Shown here: positions 6,745 to 8,748 of the stretch, one piece after another
How positions within the stretch are numbered: position 1 is the first letter of the stretch
Layout: every line of letters begins with the position of its first letter
DNA from: Staphylothermus sp.
GTDB lineage: Archaea > Thermoproteota > Thermoprotei_A > Sulfolobales > Desulfurococcaceae
Reading direction: 5' to 3'
NCBI GenBank assembly: GCA_021159785.1
Contig: JAGHDU010000032.1
Span: 1-8,748, forward strand
DNA length: 8,748 nt
Position numbers and translations under genes: made by a program
The notes under the pieces: model-generated
What the model saw: the letters and a program-made list of their open reading frames with translations, nothing else
Databases searched by the model: none
What the model was told of the DNA's origin: nothing

Positions 6745-7092
6745 TTGATTACGGAAAGAGTGCTTCATTCAGCAAAGGCTATGGGATTAATACTGTTTCT
6801 TGTAACAGTATCGATAGCATATATAGTATATGATTTTACACAAACAAACATAATATACGGAACAATAGTAGTAGCAATACTTCTAGGATATATAGCTTAC
6901 TATGCACACATACATAGTAGCCCCAAAGAAGTATTAGCAGTAACAACTCTTACAACTATAGCGATTATTGCAGGGCTAATAATAGGAATAGCTCTAAACG
7001 GATATAGATCGTTCGGTGCAACACTTTATGCTTCAACTCTCTCAGTATCCTTACTAGTACTGTTATACCTTATTAGCAGGTCATACAGATAA
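6745..7092 (+). CDS. Small four-helix membrane protein, unknown function
   Basis: A 115-residue hydrophobic protein with four likely transmembrane helices at about 12-30, 36-54, 65-85 and 91-110, joined by short loops. The only charged stretches are the N-terminus (ITERVLHSAK), the loop HIHSSPKE (55-62) and the C-terminal SRSYR. No cofactor site, catalytic motif or family signature is recognised. The TTG at 6745 is preferred because GGTGA (6735-6739) stands 5 nt before it, the same arrangement proposed for the P-type ATPase; a GTG at 6736 would add three residues but lies inside that signal. It is 49 nt after the SIS-like gene and 23 nt before the ATP-grasp gene on the same strand, so it is probably co-transcribed. 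A partner role in the membrane for a neighbour's product is possible but unsupported. Confidence 0.75.
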   Translation: MITERVLHSAKAMGLILFLVTVSIAYIVYDFTQTNIIYGTIVVAILLGYIAYYAHIHSSPKEVLAVTTLTTIAIIAGLIIGIALNGYRSFGATLYASTLSVSLLVLLYLISRSYR

Positions 7093-7115
7093 TTCATGCC
7101 GGGAAATGATGTAAA

Positions 7116-8003
7116 ATGAAGATACTGCTCATACACTATAGAACTAATCCTCCGTGGAGTGTTGAAGAACTTATTAAAGCATGTAATTTTCTTGGCTACC
7201 GGTACGAATACTTAAAGATCGGAGAACTAGACTCCATAATATCTAACAATGAAATCATAGTGAAACACCATGCAAACAAAATAAGTGGTGAAGGAGCAGT
7301 AGTTAGAGGTTTGGGCTTAAAACTTGGAATAGATTTATTCATGAAGAGAATAGGAGTACTTGAAGCACTAGAACAATCAATGCCTGTAATAAACTCTCCT
7401 AAAAGCATAACTTATACACGAGATAAGTGGAGAAGTCTCCTACGATTAGCTAGACATGGAATACCGGTTCCACCAACGATGATCACTGAGAATCCATTCT
7501 CAGCAAAAAGGTTTCTCGAGGAACATAGAAAAGCAGTATTCAAACCATTAATGGGTAGCTTGGGACTGGGTTCAACACTCATAAATGATCCAGATATAGC
7601 CTTTCATGTAACACGTAGCTTAATCAATGTAAACATTCCGAGCTACTATCAATCCTATCTAGAGAAACCCGGATACGATATAAGAGTATTCATAGTAGGC
7701 GACCGTGTAATAGGTGCTATGAAGAGAAAGAGCGTGCATTGGAAAACAAATATTGCACAAGGAGCCATAGGCGAAAACCTAAATATACAAGATTATCCAG
7801 AACTCGAAGAACTCAGTATAAAATCAACAAAAATACTAGGACTTGACTATGCGGGAGTAGATATTGTTTATGACAAGAATACAGAGAAATACTATGTCAT
7901 AGAAGTAAATGCGTTTCCCCAATGGAAGGGATTAAAACAAGCAACAGGTGTTGACCCAGCAATACATATTATAAAACACTTAATGGATAAGATAAAACGA
8001 TGA
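7116..8003 (+). CDS. RimK-like ATP-grasp ligase
   Basis: A 295-residue ATP-grasp enzyme of the RimK group, which joins an amino acid (often glutamate) to a carboxylate through an acyl phosphate. Seen: a pre-ATP-grasp domain (1-about 95); INSPKSITYTRDKWRSLLRL (92-111); the ATP-binding lysine in VFKPLMGSLGLGS (K143, glycine loop 147-152); YDIRVFIVGDRVIGAMKR (188-204); NIAQGAIGE (212-220); and the Mg-binding end AGVDIV (246-251) with VIEVNAFPQWKGL (E263, N265) followed by ATGVDPA. Length is standard. Relatives include RimK (ribosomal protein S6), MptN and CofF (glutamate ligases for the tetrahydromethanopterin and F420 tails) and LysX. No LysW carrier is present here, which speaks against LysX. 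The substrate cannot be assigned; a pterin or other coenzyme tail is a reasonable guess. ATG 7116 has only a weak ribosome signal upstream. Confidence 0.88.
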   Translation: MKILLIHYRTNPPWSVEELIKACNFLGYRYEYLKIGELDSIISNNEIIVKHHANKISGEGAVVRGLGLKLGIDLFMKRIGVLEALEQSMPVINSPKSITYTRDKWRSLLRLARHGIPVPPTMITENPFSAKRFLEEHRKAVFKPLMGSLGLGSTLINDPDIAFHVTRSLINVNIPSYYQSYLEKPGYDIRVFIVGDRVIGAMKRKSVHWKTNIAQGAIGENLNIQDYPELEELSIKSTKILGLDYAGVDIVYDKNTEKYYVIEVNAFPQWKGLKQATGVDPAIHIIKHLMDKIKR

Positions 8004-8064
8004 TGAATAGCAAACCATCAGAGCCAAAGACAAGGGCTGTGAAGACGAGCTCTCACACTGAACA

Positions 8065-8718
8065 CTATTTTATCATAACACTATGAGCTAAGAGCGTAAT
8101 AGCATATGAGACACTGGGCGAGAGAAAGGTTTCTAAGAAAATAGCATCAAATAATCTATTCCCACCTAGAACATAGACCTTGCCCTCAATAATTTTAATA
8201 TTGAAAATATCGAGACCAATAACTGATGAAAAACACCCGATAAGAGGACCGAATATAAATGAGTAAACAAGGGAAAGCTCATTTCTCAAGACGATCACTG
8301 AGACAGCCCCACTAATGAATAGGAGTGGAACTATTAAATCTAAGAGGATAATACCGTGAGGAGGACTTCTAATAGAATTAAGGTAATTCACAATAGTGGC
8401 TAGAAATAATGCTATGAGGAAATCAAACCAAACCTCCATGAATAAGTTTAAGTTTCTAACCAGAATCTCTAATGAAAAAATCAGAGGCAACAAGAAACCA
8501 GCTAGATCTACCCCAATACTTTTACTAATCCTAATAACAGCACCTTTACGCTCGGAAAAAACAGCTATAAGCATAATGAGAAAGGATTCCAAGAAAGCAT
8601 ACACAGTTGCTACTTGGCTATAAAGCAACACTACAAAAACATTTATGAATACAACAAATATCAGCAGGACTTTCGTAAAAACCAATAGAGGCGGTACTTT
8701 CAAATTTATAGACACCAT
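8065..8718 (-). CDS. Polytopic membrane protein, DUF1614-like
   Basis: A 217-residue protein with about seven hydrophobic segments (roughly 8-32, 36-54, 72-90, 95-113, 122-144, 148-168 and 197-214). The C-terminal part recalls DUF1614, an uncharacterised membrane family of archaea and bacteria: GPLIGCFSSVIGLDIFNIKI (157-176), then VYVLGGNRLFDAIFLETFLS (181-200), corresponding to the family's GADLLN and GGAGTFDGIFLTG motifs as I remember them. Here GGAG has become GGNR and FDG has become FDA, so it is a divergent member. Function is unknown for the family. It converges on the ATP-grasp gene with about 60 nt between stops, and no hairpin or long T-run terminator was seen there. ATG 8718 is followed at once by GTG. 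No Shine-Dalgarno is visible and a TATTAT-like element lies about 25 nt upstream at the window edge, suggesting a leaderless message. Confidence 0.72.
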   Translation of the reverse strand: MVSINLKVPPLLVFTKVLLIFVVFINVFVVLLYSQVATVYAFLESFLIMLIAVFSERKGAVIRISKSIGVDLAGFLLPLIFSLEILVRNLNLFMEVWFDFLIALFLATIVNYLNSIRSPPHGIILLDLIVPLLFISGAVSVIVLRNELSLVYSFIFGPLIGCFSSVIGLDIFNIKIIEGKVYVLGGNRLFDAIFLETFLSPSVSYAITLLAHSVMIK

Positions 8719-8737
8719 TTTCTTTTATTTGTGTACT

Positions 8738-8747
8738 CACATAATAA
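8738..8747 (-). promoter_or_regulatory. Possible TATA element for the DUF1614-like gene
   Basis: On the minus strand TTATTATG lies about 25 nt before the ATG at 8718, the spacing expected for a leaderless archaeal transcript. The match to a TATA consensus is weak and the window ends here, so any BRE cannot be read. Confidence 0.25.
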
Positions 8748-8748
8748 G

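Noticed and set aside
7196..7408. Minus-strand frame inside the ATP-grasp gene
   Set aside because: It is a shadow of the RimK-like gene, without any motif.
8004..8064. Possible terminator between the convergent genes
   Set aside because: Only a short GAGCTC palindrome and a four-T run are present, which is not enough to support a terminator call.
8396..8623. Plus-strand frame opposite the DUF1614-like gene
   Set aside because: It is antisense to a protein with coherent membrane helices and has basic, shadow-like composition.

Overview
The window looks like chromosomal DNA of a hyperthermophilic crenarchaeon. It is AT-rich, uses AGA/AGG/ATA codons heavily and often starts genes with GTG or TTG. 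Its Shine-Dalgarno signals are GGTGA-like, it has TTTAAA-type TATA elements, and its MTA phosphorylase carries the cysteine pattern of the Sulfolobus MTAP II enzyme. Desulfurococcales (a Staphylothermus-like genome) is my best guess; it is an inference from style, not from a database match.

Left part (1-3250, minus strand): a heavy-metal P1B-type ATPase (CopA-like) runs off the left edge. A half-length remnant of a SufS-like cysteine desulfurase ends just upstream of its start, and a small HicB-like protein follows with no visible HicA partner.

Middle (3250-3700): a tRNA-Leu(GAG) gene with encoded CCA lies on the minus strand. A plus-strand reading frame of about 58 non-tRNA residues runs straight into the 3' end of this tRNA and stays open through it. 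This is the arrangement expected of the int(N) fragment left when an SSV-type archaeal integrase is split by integration into a tRNA gene. If so, a mobile element or its remains lies to the left of the tRNA, and the other border is outside the window or lost.

Right part (3694-8003, plus strand): a flavin-reductase-like protein is followed by a tight run of five genes: a purine-type phosphoribosyltransferase, S-methyl-5'-thioadenosine phosphorylase (MTAP), a divergent duplicated SIS-like protein, a four-helix membrane protein and a RimK-like ATP-grasp ligase. The first two fit purine salvage: MTAP releases adenine from methylthioadenosine, and the transferase could return a base to the nucleotide pool using PRPP. 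The SIS-like gene overlaps the end of MTAP and is probably translationally coupled to it. The roles of the last two genes in this run are not evident.

Far right (8065-8718, minus strand): a convergent polytopic membrane protein resembling the DUF1614 family.

I saw no CRISPR array, rRNA or complete insertion sequence. The points most worth a second look are the possible split-integrase border at the tRNA, unusual residues at several conserved sites of the P-type ATPase, the truncated SufS-like gene, and the SIS-like protein coupled to MTAP.
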